Notes: generated by a model not told the origin, from the sequence alone. A DNA stretch of 64,000 nucleotides from Sipunculus nudus (GCA_026874595.1 CM049316.1:72383176-72447175), one strand, 5' to 3'; counted from the first letter of the stretch, positions 1 through 13,101 are shown. A program made the numbers and translations.

Positions 1-1415
1 AATCTCGAGACAACTTCAAATCAAGGTTCTGCTGGAATATGGTCTGATAACTAGAAACAGGGTGGTTACTTCAACCATGACTGCTGTACCCAGAGTAAAT
101 GCATATTTTCTCAAAACCTGTGGGAATTCACTTACGGACGTGGCAGAGGAGATATACAACCAAACACAAACCCAGCCGCGAATACACGACTCATTAGACT
201 GGTAAGATTGTACTTGAGTCGTCACATAAGTCATACGGGGGAATGAACTGCAACGGCCATCAAATCTGTTGCCTCGATACCGTTGTCAACAAAAGATAAT
301 CTTACAATTAGGCTACTAGTGATGAATTAACACAAAATAACACATGTACCGGAATATTTGCTTTGTCGTTAACAAATTGGCCGTCATCCATTAAACGGCG
401 CGAGGCATTGTTATGTTCGTGTGGGCAGAATTTCAGCAAAAATGCAGATGGATTTACATATATGCAGAGTTAAAATCAAAGTCTCATCGCACATGATGCA
501 CGTTGTTAGAAAATACACAAACTTATATAGCGACGAGTCTGGTTTATTTTAAGTGACAATGAACCTTTGGATAATGAGGCGCTATTAACATGACGAAAGT
601 ATTTGCATTATCATGTAGCCTTTAATAGTGCAGGTGTCCAAACAGCATGTAAAGGCACTCTTACGCGGGTCAGAGACCCCCTATTGTCAGAGGGCGATAT
701 AGCGCTAACAGATCCCAAACAAATCCAAATAAAGCTACACAAGTCGGTTCACCATGCATTTTATTTCATAAATCTTTGCGGGAGAGCAGTTATTTTACAA
801 TTTTATTGTTAAAGTGTTACATGATTAGGGACATCATGATAATGAAAATTTTTAAACAGATGAAGTCAAATTATAACAAAACGGGGAGTCTTTATAATAG
901 GGAGCCTTGGAAAAGCTAACAATTCAAAATAAGAGATGAATCCTGATTATTTCAAAGTATATTGCTTATCATTTATTGGCAAAAACTAAAGATATTTAAT
1001 ATTTAACTGTTGTAAAAAAATGTCTTACCTTGCTTAAGTTTTGCCTCCAGTGTCCTGTTGGAGAAAGGAAAGATTGATCAGCTCAACGCATGTAGTCTTG
1101 AGACGCTTTACTCGTTATATATGTTAAGATAGACCACACCCGACAGACCAAGCAATGTTGGCAGATTGAGCCCCGCCCATGATTACAGAAAGTTGTCAAT
1201 CAAACTTCACATGACAGATAAGTTGTGTAAATGTTTCACCACTGTCAGATAGGCTCTCTGTTTGTGAAGCCTGAAACGACTCTAAGATTCTGAAAAAAAA
1301 AATCAATCTACTTCATCACGCTCAAAATCCGTTAAATATGGATTCCCAGGAGCTCCGTATTATATGTCTTAATAATAAATAATCCATCGAGTAATAAATC
1401 CACCATCGATGTATC
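1..1415. other. Noncoding AT-rich sequence, nothing recognised
   Basis: I see no reading frame with family resemblance, no RNA gene and no clear repeat. The short open frames here have no motif and look like chance. Confidence 0.5.
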
Positions 1416-1416
1416 G

Positions 1417-1462
<46 letters not shown>

Positions 1463-1464
1463 AT

Positions 1465-1501
<37 letters not shown>
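1416..1501. repeat. Compound microsatellite (CT)n-(AT)n
   Basis: A CT-dinucleotide run (about 1416-1450) passes directly into an AT run (about 1452-1501) broken once by 'aatca'. Further AT-rich low-complexity sequence continues to about 1690. Confidence 0.95.
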
Positions 1502-1502
<1 letters not shown>

Positions 1503-3119
1503 TTATATTACATTTGTTTATATTATTAATATTTTAATGTATATAATATATTTCATTATTACATATCATTTATAATTAATATATATATATATAGCACATA
1601 TTTTGTTAATATCTTTATAATGTATAATTATTGTAAATGTAATATATATTGTATATATAGAATATTATGTAAACTATAATATAACAAAGCTTTCATGCCA
1701 ATCAGTAAAGAAAGGAATTTCATTGATCAAGGCTGTACAATTTAAAATTGCATGGCTTTGGTATAATTAACAAACTCTGTAATATTTTTGTAATAATACA
1801 TGTATATATTTAATCATATTTTCATTCATGATTCATTGATAACAATTATTCCTTTATTGATATACTGAAATATTGTCATTTTAACGCTGACAGTGAACGC
1901 TTGGTAAGAAGTATGTGCACTCTAATTTAAAATGATACAGAATCTTGAAATATGGCAATTATTAAGCCAATTATACTAAGCTCTAATATAATTATCTCTT
2001 CGATCATTATCTGAACAGTTATATCCCTCTATTTAACCGTAACGAATACTCAAATGTTAAATTAAATCATAAATACGCTTCGTTGTATCCTAATAGTTAA
2101 TTCTCTGCATCTTCTCCTGACAAACAACGCTCACTGTAAACGACTTCACGCTGAGCTTTGCCTCCTATGTGATTTTACGCTGCATTACACTTCATCGCTT
2201 TGTGTTTCAGACACCGAATGACACCCGCTGCTGCTGACGGTGTGGTGCAGGTAGTATTCCTGTAAAACTAATTATCTCCGGCGGAGGTGGTGGCTGATGT
2301 TCACACGGTCAGGTGACCAACGTATTTTGAGTCAAGAAATGAGCCATTAATTGCCTCCGCCAGGAAGGTAAATGCTCCGAACCCTGTCCGTGTGTGTGTG
2401 TGCTTGTGTATGTCATTATGTATTTGTTCACAACTCACAAAATTAGGAATGGTATATGGAATAGAATATCATGACATTTTCAGGGCATTTCGAGAATGGA
2501 CTAATAAAGAATTGATTAAATTCGGTGTGAATCAGGCACATGATCCGGGTTCAGGTCATCAAGGAATATTAACAAAATGTATAGTAGCTTAGGCACGAAT
2601 GAATCTGGGAATATAGGCTGTATAAGTGAATGTTAACATGGTTTGGGGACCCTCACATGGCGTAGCCTTGCATTCCATCGAATTTATATAATCCTGTTAA
2701 TTTTAAATATGAATTGGATATATATCCTGGTTTTGTGGGATCTATTTAACTTTCCGCTTTCTCTTCTGCCTCATACCCCCCCCCCCTCCTGAATTCAGAA
2801 AAAAATAATATTTTTTGGCCGTTAAGATTTCTCCCGGACCAAGGTATTTCTCTTCATCAATTAGGTCAGGTTATTACTTCATTGTCACGGTAGTTTTTCT
2901 TTCTTATACTCTCTATGTCCTAGTGATGGAGTAGTTGCTTCCCGAAAGGAAGGATAAACAGAATCAGGATTTTTAGCTGAATAACCCTTGCCTCTTTCTC
3001 ACTTAGTGGTCGAAATATAGGTTCTGTACAGCGACCATGGGCTCTGGCTTCCGTATATATGATCTACGGATGCAGCAAGTCTGTATTTTTTGTAGGATCA
3101 TGTACATCATTACCCCTGT
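1502..3119. other. Noncoding; short GT and C tracts
   Basis: AT-rich sequence without a supported gene. It contains a short GT run (about 2388-2402) and a C tract near 2777-2786. The small open frame over the GT run is low complexity. Confidence 0.5.
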
Positions 3120-3760
3120 ACACGCGTTAATTCTTTTTAAACTTGACCGGGCGCGATTACCATCGTCAACAGAAACATAGCGCGAACGCCATTTCCTTTA
3201 CAGGCTTACTACGGGTGTTTCATAACTATGAACGATCATTGACTACTCTTTGTTCGGAGCTGTCTTGCATACGCAAAATCGGACCTCCGGTCACACAGCC
3301 TTGTTAAGCCTGCGTCACATATCCAAAACGGAGCCCGTCCGACTTCTCTGCGAGCTGAAAAGGACCTTTCGGCAGGAATACCGCTGGTGTTTGCTCGAAA
3401 ATTGCGGACTCCGCCGCGATTTTTAGAGGTCGGCCGACGATCGTAGGGCACCGAAACCTGCTCTTGAATCAGCAATTTTCCAATGGCGATTTTTGAGGTC
3501 GCAGAGCTCGTAAATAGGTCGCCCGTAGATCGCTCGGGCAGCGGCCAACATGCGATCGATGTTCGGTCAGCAATCAAACGATCGATTTTAGACGCATTTT
3601 GGCTTTCAAATTCGGACGGAGGTCGACAAAGCTGCGCGGGCTCCGCATGGGCTCCCTACGACACTCGAACGACCCCCTCCCATATCCAGCCCGACTTGCT
3701 TTATGGTAGACATGCGTGGACCGTTTTTACAACAAGCACCATGCCAGTGTTGTAAAGAGA
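3120..3760. repeat. CpG-rich block, probable unclassified interspersed repeat
   Basis: This stretch is markedly richer in G+C and CpG than its surroundings, with many cgatcg, ggtcg and ccgac words. It is open on both strands at once (minus about 3236-3577, plus about 3483-3755), which is typical of stop-poor GC-rich repeats and not of a gene. Weak inverted similarity exists between 'cggagcccgtccgac' near 3337 and the complement of 'gcgcgggctccgc' near 3636, so a decayed inverted-repeat element is possible. An orphan CpG island is the alternative. Confidence 0.4.
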
Positions 3761-5859
3761 GGAGCTACTGAGACCGTGTGCTGGGTCCAAAGTGTCCAAA
3801 GTGAGTGGGGTAATGCACTGTGCATAAAGTTAGGTATTGTGCTTAGGCTTATGTGTTTAAATGTCTTAATGGTAGGTGTGATTTTTGTTCCTGCTCAGTT
3901 CGTGCTCATCTAAAACTTAAATGGATCACAGCATCAGGATAAACATTATTCATGTTGGTTTTAACATCAATGTCTCCGTTGTTAACATACCAGCAAATCG
4001 GATTAGAATGATTATAGAAATATAGCAACATTTATGGTAAGGAATGCAGATTTTCCTGACGCAGTGTGCCTCCTCCCCTGACACCCACAGGCCCTTGTAA
4101 AGGGTTACACAATATTAAATCCCCCCACACATTACCCCCATTTTTCTCTAAATATGTATGTGTTATTGTTTTTCAAGTAAGCGCGAGTCTCAAGGGTATA
4201 TATGTATTGGACGAGCTTGTTGGGAGGGCATTAGGGTGTACCCCTCGTGTTGTGCAATTTTTTTTTATTCAACAATTTAATCAATATTATAGGAATCTGG
4301 GTATAAATAACAAACCGGTGTTAATTTCTACAGAAACCTCAGAAACCAACAAGAAGAAAACCGTTGCCCTATAAAACTATATATATATATATATATTTCA
4401 GCTATAGTCGCTAGGTGTCACAATGCTGTAAGAACGAGTGAATTTTGACTTGTTATTAGTCATTTGTTATTTTGTTCATATCTGAGTCTTGATATTTGAC
4501 AGACAGTTTTACGGATTATTTTAACGAATAACAGTCACATAATTTTTTAAAAAATTGGCTATACTTAAATTAGCAAAACGTGGGACGGGGGTTTTAACAT
4601 GCCCGCCACCCCCCCCCCCCCCCCCCCTGGTAGAAAAACGGGGGGACATGCCTCCCTATATATCACGAAACTGCGCCCATGAAGATTGCTGAAGTTTTAG
4701 TCCTGATTTTGATCCATTTATTTCAGCTTTCTTATCCGTCCGTCCATCTGTATCAAAGCAACCGAACCGCCCCTTACTGCCCATGCTTGCTTTAATGCAA
4801 ATTTCTTTCAGATACTATAAGAAATGTTGGGATACCGTGGGGACATCTTAGTTAAAAAGAGAAATTTAGTTATATCATCAGTTACGTCAGCATAACAAAA
4901 GTAGGTCTAAGGGGAACTGGACCTTGCCCCACTTAAAGTTCCTTTTATAAGGGTTTTTGAAGGATTTTTTTAATGATCAAAACCCTGCTTTCTGGACGCG
5001 AGGACCTCGTTTTATCAGTCCTCCTAGGTTGGACCCCCCCCCCCTTTGGCCTATTGGCCGTCATAGTGATGGATGTGTAAATGAATAAAGTGTGATTATT
5101 ACGCGTTTTCTGTAACAAGACCAGCTGAGTATGACTTGATATCAAATGATGGATTATGAGTGTCAGACTGATGTCGTACGTCAGTTATGCCACTAAAATA
5201 TAAAAAATGGAATTTGACACTTTGTTCATTTCAGTGTCCTTGACAGCTGCGTGCACCTAAAGAATGTGATCTATTTCATTATCACGAAACAAATCAGTGT
5301 CAGCTGTGACGCTGAAACTTACAAGCACACCTGGACACACTGGAAAATCTTGCTTGTCATGATGGTTACACATTTAACCTATTTATTTTTTCTTTCTTTT
5401 ACTTCAGTTGTGTTTTCATGTGCACGTATATGCGTATGTGAGTAAATGCGGGAAAAATAGATGTCTCCATGTGTGTGGATATGCGTTTAATGTTGAACTG
5501 GCACACTTATATATGTCACAGGCAAACTGTGTAACATTCCAATCTAAATTCCTTGTTCTCTCTTTTTGCAAAATACATACATGTCTGGATTTTACAGAAG
5601 CCTTAACTTCTAATATTTGTTTGATAAAAGTTGTGAGGCTTAGGATGTATTGATGGCAAACTCAGGCCATGCATTTTGTCAATAAAACTTACCCGCCCTG
5701 ATCGCCTCACATAATGCTGGTTTCCTCAACTACATAAATGAGTGTCATGTAAATTTACTGTTCTGCTCATTTCTGTGCAACTAATTCTCCGCCCTACAGT
5801 CGCTGGTAAAACAAGGGGGGTACCAAGAGTAATTGATTACTACTGATCGTCTCACGTAA
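3761..5859. other. Noncoding with AT and poly-C tracts
   Basis: No gene recognised. It holds an AT microsatellite (about 4377-4396), a long C tract (about 4609-4627) and a shorter one (about 5036-5044). Confidence 0.5.
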
Positions 5860-6480
5860 GATTTGATCAGACTTTTGTAGTTATTGACCACAAATGGATG
5901 CCCTATAGTAATCCTCCTGCCTGTCCGTCTGTCTATCTGCTCATCCCTCCATCCAGTCAAATTTGTTTCCAGATGATAACTCCAGGTAGGATTGACATAT
6001 GTATTTCCAACGGACTTACATATAGCCCACAATTAAAACAAGAACCCGTATGATTTCTGGTCATAGGGTCAAAGGCAAGGTCACAGGACTCCCCTGTTTA
6101 ATAAGATTATGGCTGCATTTTGAGCCAAGCTTTTTATCCCAAACTTTCCATCTTGCGAGCACACTTGCCAGGATGAGGAGAGCATAAATGAATTTGGGTC
6201 AGAAGGTCAAAGGTCAAGGTCACAGGGGCCATATGATCAGAAATTAGTTTCCAGATTAAAACTCCAGTTTAATTTGACATATTTATTTTAAACTTAGTTT
6301 ATATATGGCTCACCACTAAATTAAGCAGATCCATTTACAAAATAGTTCATAGATGATAAATCTGCTTTGTATTGACAGATCTGCTTCAAACTTTATTTTT
6401 AATGACCTACCACTTAAGTTAGAATCATTTTGATTTTCAGGGTCCAGAGTCAAAGGTGAAGGTCACAGGAGCCACATTAT
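5860..6480. repeat. Dispersed repeat carrying AGGTCA-rich core
   Basis: Related modules recur with the signature 'gtcaaaggtcaaggtcac' near 6069, 6205 and 6449, each followed by 'agg(a/g)(c/g)(t/c)cc'. An intervening block 'ccagatgataactccag' / 'ccagattaaaactccag' is present twice (about 5971 and 6252). A related module lies at 24155 in the duplicated copy. This kind of repeat is common in mollusc genomes. No coding capacity is seen. Confidence 0.65.
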
Positions 6481-7439
6481 AAAAACATTATGGATGCACT
6501 GTAAATCAACCATTTCATCCCAAATTTTCAATCTTTCACACATGGCTTGCAGTTAAATTTGAGGTAACCTGCATGGTAAGAGGTTATGTCACTGATGCTG
6601 CAAGTTCAAGGATAATAAGTGCTCAGAGTGTTTTGACACAAAGTCATTGGTTAACTAGCAGTGCCTACACTTTAGTGTGTGGGTGAAAAACAATGCATTT
6701 GTTACAATGTACAAAATATATTGATAGATGTTAGTAATATATAGATACATTATAGTGCTTTAATGATTGTTGCAGCTGTAAAACTGGTTCATAAGTAAAC
6801 ATTTGTGTAGAAATTATATGGGTATTTAAGATTGGTTAATATATGACTAAAAGAGGTCGAAATTCATTATAATAAACATTTTGTTTGCTTAACCTTACAA
6901 CTGTGGGTGACTAACAATGCACTTGAACCAGGCACAAAATATATAACTTTAATTAGAAAGTTCCCAGTGCTGTAAAGCTGAAATGAACAGCATTGTTCCT
7001 TGTTGCACCAGCATAATATAAGATAATCTGATCTGTAAGTAGAAAGTGGTAAAGTATATGTAAAGAATGCTCGTTATGTAACTGGAATTGATCATTTCTT
7101 TTAGTATACAAATGTCTGATGGTGATTATCAATTGTAGAAGTGTGGACTAAATCGACAACCAATGACTGCATTATATTATTTGTACTTGAGATGTGATTC
7201 GTATATAGCTGTCCGTGCATTAAAACTATGTTTAAGTGCATTACCCAATGTTACAGCAGCAAAAATATTAAATCAACTGCTTTACAAGACAATGTGTGTT
7301 GTCATTCAGAAGCAAAATACATGCCAACAGGGAATTACATGCATACATTTCATTTAATAACTGTGCCTGGAAATTTTAGTCATTTTCTGAAATGCCTGAG
7401 TGAACCAGTCATTTACTGTAATGCCTGAAATTTTCAGTC

Positions 7440-8146
7440 ATGACACTGTGTGTCAATCACGGGCACGCGCTCTTTGTTGTTGATTGCGCAATACCCTGTC
7501 CTCACGAGGCAATAAACCTGAACGACCTCACGCCTCGCTATCTTGAGTTCACACCTAAGGTGTGATGTATTACACCTCGGCCTCCCAACCGGATTTGTAG
7601 TAAATAAGTGGCCAAAACATGTTCTAATATAAAACTAGCTAAAAATTTTTACGATCCTCCTTTTCGTTAAATTCAAAGTATTATTCTTACAAGGAATCGA
7701 CTTCAAACTGAAGCGCGTCGTAAAGTTATTTCACGGCAATGGACCGGAGCCGTGGATTTTGTCACCATCTATACATCTTTCCTGCTTTCGAATGATGCAG
7801 CGCACTGTTGAATAACAAATAATTCATTTTCATACTGCGAGACTATTTTAAAAATGTACTACTACTCATCTGCAAAGAATTTATTGAAAAATTTATGAGA
7901 ATTCCTGCCGAAAATGGATTATAAATAAATGACGTGTATACACGTGCTTGGCACTGGGGGAATCAAAATAAACGACGTGTATACACGTCATTGGCTGCGA
8001 ATGTGTTAAGTTTGGCCGATATTCAACATTCGATATTCGCATGCGAATACAGAATATCACTCAAATCAGGGATTTTCGATGTTTGCATTCGAAATTCACA
8101 AAAACCACATAAATCAGTGACATTCGATATTCGCATGCGAATTATA
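7440..8146. mobile_element. Copy-A-specific insert with perfect palindromes
   Basis: This segment has no counterpart in copy B, where 26320-26805 occupies the site. It carries ACGTGTATACACGT twice (7932-7945 and 7975-7988, the second extended to a 16-bp palindrome) and a 22-bp direct repeat (8027-8048 and 8121-8142) ending in the palindrome ATTCGCATGCGAAT. Paired palindromes near an insertion edge suggest subterminal repeats of a DNA transposon. The class is not established, and no transposase frame is seen. Confidence 0.45.
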
Positions 8147-8889
8147 CATTTAAGAACTTTGTGTATATATACAGGTGGATCCCATCCAGCTTTACAGTGA
8201 CCAGCTGTGTAATGTTCAAAACATTCTTGTATTGGTAGCACGACACAGTCCATGATATATATATATTCAGATGACCGCAAGCCTCACATGTTTTGAGTTT
8301 CAAGTGTTCTGCGTTGCCTCACAGGTAAATGTTTCCAAAACGTGCCAGAGCTTTTTTTTAGAAATAGATGACGTAACCTCTAGGGCCGCCAGTACATGTC
8401 AGGTAGCCTCATCCGTGACTTTGCGTTTAAAGACAGGCTGCCACTTTATCTAGATACGTAGTCATAAAGAATTGCAGTGTGTCAACATATCATGTATAAA
8501 TGGTAATATTAATAAATATTTGCCTTAATATATTTATTTGTAAACACAAGAAAATATGGATATGTACCTTATAAACAGCATCCCACTAGACTACGTTTTA
8601 CCCCGCCGGCCACGTCGGTATAGAATAAGGATCTTTAAAAGCTCTTTTAGAGACGTGTTTGGAACAGTCTCTAAATAAGCAAGGGTCTAGAGGCACAAAT
8701 AATGCAAAAAAAGGATAGACCAGGATCCAAAGGTGTCTAGTGTAATGGAAGCAAACTAAACAACAAGACCAGGTGTGTTAAATTGATTATCAGTGGCGCC
8801 ACCTTGTGAATGCGATAATATATCATACCAATCGTACGAATGCGATAAATCTTTTCCAATAATTATATCAATATTGTATTTATTATATC

Positions 8890-9470
8890 TAATAAGCTCC
8901 GAGGAATCATAACATATGATTGAAGGCTAAATTGTTCTTATTTAGTGAGTTATCTGAACGAAAGAGGACAACAACATTTTGGAGCGCATAAAACCGTTAA
9001 ACAGAGGTGGCGCCACCTGCAGGTGATAGTCACATGTCGGCCATGTGCTGAGTGTGAACAGTTTGGTAGCAGGTAGGGTGTTAGAGGGACGGACTGAAGG
9101 GCAAAATTTGAACTCCGATGGAAACATCAGTCTGAAAATAATCCTATTCAATAAAGTATTCTTATAATTCAATAAGCTCTAGGGAATCCTTACTTTTAGT
9201 TTGAAGGATAAAGTGTTCTTATATAATGGCTTATCTGAACAAAGTGAGGAAAAAAAAATGGGGCACTGAAATTCGTTTAACAGAGGTGGCGCCACCTGCA
9301 GGTGATAATCACATGTCAGTCATATGCTGAGTGTGTAAAGTTCGGTGAAGAACGCAATGACCTAAGAGATACGTGGTAAAGGGATAGGGCGGGACAGACG
9401 GGCGAACAGCCAGACGGACGCAGACCATTTTAGTGGGCCTTCCTCCTACGGCAGCGGACTAATTACCGTG
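8890..9470 (+). repeat. Two tandem ~285-bp units with overlapping palindromes
   Basis: Unit 1 (about 8890-9165) and unit 2 (about 9170-9470) each run from 'aataagctc' through 'gttatctgaac' or 'gcttatctgaac' to a core AGGTGGCGCCACCT (9005-9018; 9284-9297) that overlaps CACCTGCAGGTG (9014-9025; 9293-9304), then 'tcacatgtc' and 'tgctgagtgtg'. The same pair is present in the other duplication copy. A related sequence 'cagtggcgccacct' precedes it near 8792. Confidence 0.85.
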
Positions 9471-10700
9471 TTTCCCCAAATTAAGGAGGCACTAACATCT
9501 GAGGAGCAAAAAAAAAAAGGAAAATGTTGACTTTGAATAGACCTTTGACACTCTGACCAGAAAATCTAAAATAAAATCACATAACAATCACAAGGTGTTA
9601 AAGGCTGCAGTGGTTCCTAAGATATATGATAACAGATTTTACAAAAAAAAAAAAAACATGTAAAATCAAGATTTGTTTCCCATCAACAAAATTTGAAAGT
9701 TCCGTGAAAACGTCGTTTTAAAAGAAATTCAGTTCAACACATTCAATTAAGATCACTTGGTTTATCTACCTGTTGCATATGATTTGAAGCAACAGACATC
9801 TGAATAATTTGCTTTAAAGGGACATAATCAGGAGCAATATTATGCCTAGTCTTTCACACTATCAGTTCAGCTCTTTATAAAAAAAAATTACCAGCAAAAA
9901 CAACCCAGCACACAGGCTCATAACCTCGCATACGGCGGTTTTGCACCTTGTTAAGACAAGCTGGTAAACACAGATCACGGGTATTTGATTACAAAAACCA
10001 TCCCGCGTGACCGAAGGAACGATTGCGAGCCGCAACACGTGATGTTTCAGCCAACAGGGTCGTGTATTGCATTTATTGGGCCAAGTCAGTCAGCGAATCT
10101 CCAGATTGACACGTGTTGAAGCCCGCCTATGCGTGAGCTGTGTTTACACCTGTGATCGCGCCCGGTCCTTTGTTTTTAACAATCGTTTACCGAATAAACA
10201 AACGTTTTCAGGGCAAAAGGTTGGTAGGTACCGATTCATTTTTGGTAAAAAGGCTGTTTTTCGTCTTGATTCAACATGTTTCTTTAGGTGATTGAACCCC
10301 TCTAAACTAAATATAAAGGAAGTTGAGGAGATATTTGGTAGAAAAGGGTCGGGAAAGACGGACGGACGGAAAGATGGACGAACGGACGCGGAAAATCTTT
10401 GTATTTTCTCCTCCTTCGGCAGGAGTATAATCAAGCGAAGGATTCTTGTTATTGCTCATACAAATAACGTTTAACCTTAAACAAACACTCCATTTCAAAA
10501 TTGTATTTAATTCCTGAGAGAAATACTGCCTTCCGGCAACAGTGCTTCCATCTGGCGGACGAACCTGGAACTGATCTTATTATATAGGTTCTTATTTCTG
10601 TCCCTCTAACACCCCGTACTAAAACATTTATAGCACTCCTGGAGAAACTTACTGAGAAACTTACTAATCTCACTCAGACCGAAAGCCCGGTCCATTCGGT

Positions 10701-10705
<5 letters not shown>

Positions 10706-10766
<61 letters not shown>
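10706..10766. repeat. (AT)n microsatellite, expanded only in copy A
   Basis: About 30 AT repeats. The aligned position in copy B (about 29523-29533) has only a few. Confidence 0.95.
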
Positions 10767-10771
<5 letters not shown>

Positions 10772-10859
10772 CGGTAATTCTTACAGTACAAATTACAGTA
10801 ATGAGGGCTCCGCTTGAAAAAAGCGGTTCCCTTTAGTAATCACTGTGTCAGCCTATCCG

Positions 10860-11390
10860 TTAGCGACGCTTTTTCGCACGGGATATCTCAACAACAACAA
10901 GCTTGATGTTTCATAAATTCGCAAGGATGGTAGGTACAAATGAGGGCTAACGACGTGTCGAATTACAGACCTGTCGGGAATCGAACATGACCAACAGAGC
11001 ACAATCGGTAATTTTCTTTGGCGTGCCGTATCTCAACAGAAAATGTTTGAACTCTCTCATATTCACAGAGATGATTGGTATCTTTGAGGGCTCCAGACCT
11101 GTTGAAATATAGACCCCTCAAAGTTCTCACGCATATGGTCGCCAGAGCAAACCTGGCGATTTGATATCTCAACTCGATCATGCTTGATCATTCTCATATT
11201 CATAGGAATGATAGGTACCTATAAAAGCTCCATCCTGGTCGAAAACACGTCCGACAAAAATCCAATATGCCAATCGGAGTTTTTTCTTTCGAAAAAAGAA
11301 ATCACATTCAGAATACCCTTGGCCTATTTTCAGATCCATAGAGATGATTGGTAGCTATTAGGACTTGAATTACCGAATTAATTTTGTACA
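10860..11390 (+). repeat. Degenerate internal repeats with 'gatatctcaac' and 'gatgattggta' blocks
   Basis: Three to four imperfect units share a gatatctcaac or gtatctcaac start (10882, 11028, 11162), then 'tctcatattcat' or 'ctcatattcacag', then 'gatgattggta' and 'agggctcc'. It lies wholly inside duplication copy A and is repeated at 29650-30160 in copy B. No protein is encoded. Confidence 0.6.
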
Positions 11391-11826
11391 GCACATATAA
11401 TTTCTGACATATCTTCTTTAATATGACTTGAACAAGTATGATTCTTGTTCCCTCATACATATAGATAAAAAAGGGTTTCTGTTTGTCACGCTTTTAAACT
11501 ATCAACTAAACTTTTTATCCATATGCAAACTGGTCTGGCACTACCAGAATTTGAGTGCCATTGTTCGACCATACCTAGTTCAATTTATCGTTTAACAACA
11601 CAGTACGGATAATAACACAAATAACACATATAATTGCTGCTGTTTGTAACAAAAAACGTAACTTGTTATTCAAATGGTGTTTCGATTCCAAGAGTTGTGT
11701 TATTCACTCCAAATCAGCTGGCACTAATCTTATTGTTTCCTGAACAAAGCGAGGCGGCCCTGGTACAAGTTGGTAGTCTGAATTGAAAAAAAAAATATAT
11801 ATATATTTAAAGTTTTATTTGTAGAT

Positions 11827-12702
11827 AATTCTAATCGGACCGTATCACATTATGATATAAAGGATGCTAACCGAGAAGAAAAACTAAACGTCGCAAGATT
11901 TCGTCTGTCCGTTTCATCGGTCAAGATTAAAATGAACATTTTTAAAACGGTTTGTCTCTAAGCACACAAAAACGTTGCCAAAGCATAAATAGTTTGGATG
12001 GGTTAATAACTGGTATTTTATGCATAAAATTAGGTGATATTTTGTTTTATTGTATGAATTATGTCAAATACGAAAGTGAGGTTGACATTCATTCAAATAT
12101 TTATACCTGTCTTTATTATAATATAGTATGTGTAACTATAAGGAGTGGCGATGAATAGAATACATATCGAATAAACCCGCGTGATTTGTAGGAGAACTAA
12201 TTCTTTTTATGTTAGATAAGATAACATTTTCAAAATTTAAGATTTTTCCTTTAAATTATTCCTTATTCGTTCATTGTTATTTGCCTGTAGACAGCTGCGC
12301 TGTGTTATCAATAATTGCTCGATACAGCCCGATTGCACCTATGATTAGATTATATAATATGGCGGAACTCTTGGGCTTACGCTGGTACACGGTTTATTAT
12401 AGGTGCAAATGGTTATATAGTACATAGAATAAAATTTTAAAATAAAAAGTACTATTAACAAGAAGATAGTATAGGTTAGGTAGGTAGTTCTTAATTAACT
12501 GGCAAAGATTGAATGAATATTGAATTATAATGAAAGCTAGAATGACTCTACACAGTTCGCATATCTCCTATAAACCCCCCCCCCCCCCCCCCCACCCTCT
12601 CAGCAAAACAAGTTAATGTGGTCTTTATAGTTGGTGGTTCAATTATAATGTGAAAGTCAGCTGACAGATGGCAGCATCTCGTGGTCTACAAATAAAATGG
12701 TG
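11827..12702. other. Noncoding; poly-C tract at 12575-12593
   Basis: AT-rich sequence with no supported gene. The 19-bp C tract is the only striking element. Confidence 0.5.
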
Positions 12703-13101
12703 TCATAAACTAGGCAAATCAGCTTTCAGTGGCTCTGCATCAATATTTAATTGGGATTTTATTAGCCCTATCCTGCTTTGCCCTTTCCCCAACAAATAAA
12801 TAAATATATTTAAACCAAAGTATCTGTTGTGATTTCCTGAACAATTGGTGTGAGCATGGGGCTCGGTCATGGGTCCTAGCTTTGTAAATTTATGAGTCCA
12901 TCTTTTCCGTAGCCTGACAAAATCTGGAACTGTGTTGTGCGCTCGGGAACAGGTCACGTCATCTTTGAATATAACAAGAGAAATCACATGAGGCTTCCGG
13001 TTTGACTTTGGTTGTTGAGCTTTTGATCCCGTCAGCTTTATAAAAATTTTGTAACTCGTCTTCCCATCAACACCAAAAGCCTTCATTGGTTTAGCAACCA
13101 T
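12703..13101 (-). CDS. Unrecognised 132-codon open reading frame
   Basis: The frame opens with an ATG at the 13101 end and encodes 132 residues. The first ~75 residues have a balanced, protein-like composition, with KAFGVDGKTSYKIFIKLTG near the N-terminus and RLRKRWTHKF near residues 63-72. The C-terminal third is less convincing. I recognise no domain, signal peptide or membrane segment. The length is unusual for this stop-rich background, so an exon of an unknown gene or part of a transposon is possible. Chance cannot be excluded. No neighbouring exon or promoter was identified. Confidence 0.25.
   Translation of the reverse strand: MVAKPMKAFGVDGKTSYKIFIKLTGSKAQQPKSNRKPHVISLVIFKDDVTCSRAHNTVPDFVRLRKRWTHKFTKLGPMTEPHAHTNCSGNHNRYFGLNIFIYLLGKGQSRIGLIKSQLNIDAEPLKADLPSL

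Larger units (their letters stand above)
6350..11826 (+). repeat. Large direct duplication, copy A
   Basis: About 5.5 kb aligns collinearly with 24065-30612 in the same orientation. Shared landmarks in order are: 'agatctgcttcaaacttta' (6370/24083), the gtgtgggtga block (6677/25240), 'aggtggatcc' (8173/26830), the paired palindrome units (9005 and 9284 / 27765 and 28069), the gacggacgg run (10358/29169), the gatatctcaac repeats (10882/29659) and 'gaggcgg' (11752/30544). By eye most blocks differ by scattered substitutions and small indels. Large differences are an 800-bp extra segment in copy B (24421-25220), unrelated fill at 7440-8146 versus 26320-26805, and microsatellite or minisatellite expansions private to each copy. 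Confidence 0.92.

Noticed and set aside
3236-3755. Overlapping open frames on both strands
   Set aside because: Openness on both strands follows from CpG-rich, stop-poor composition. No motifs.
10307-10498. Small minus-strand frames over the gacggacgg run (also 29055-29264)
   Set aside because: They lie inside the duplicated repeat, differ in frame between copies A and B, and so are not under coding constraint.
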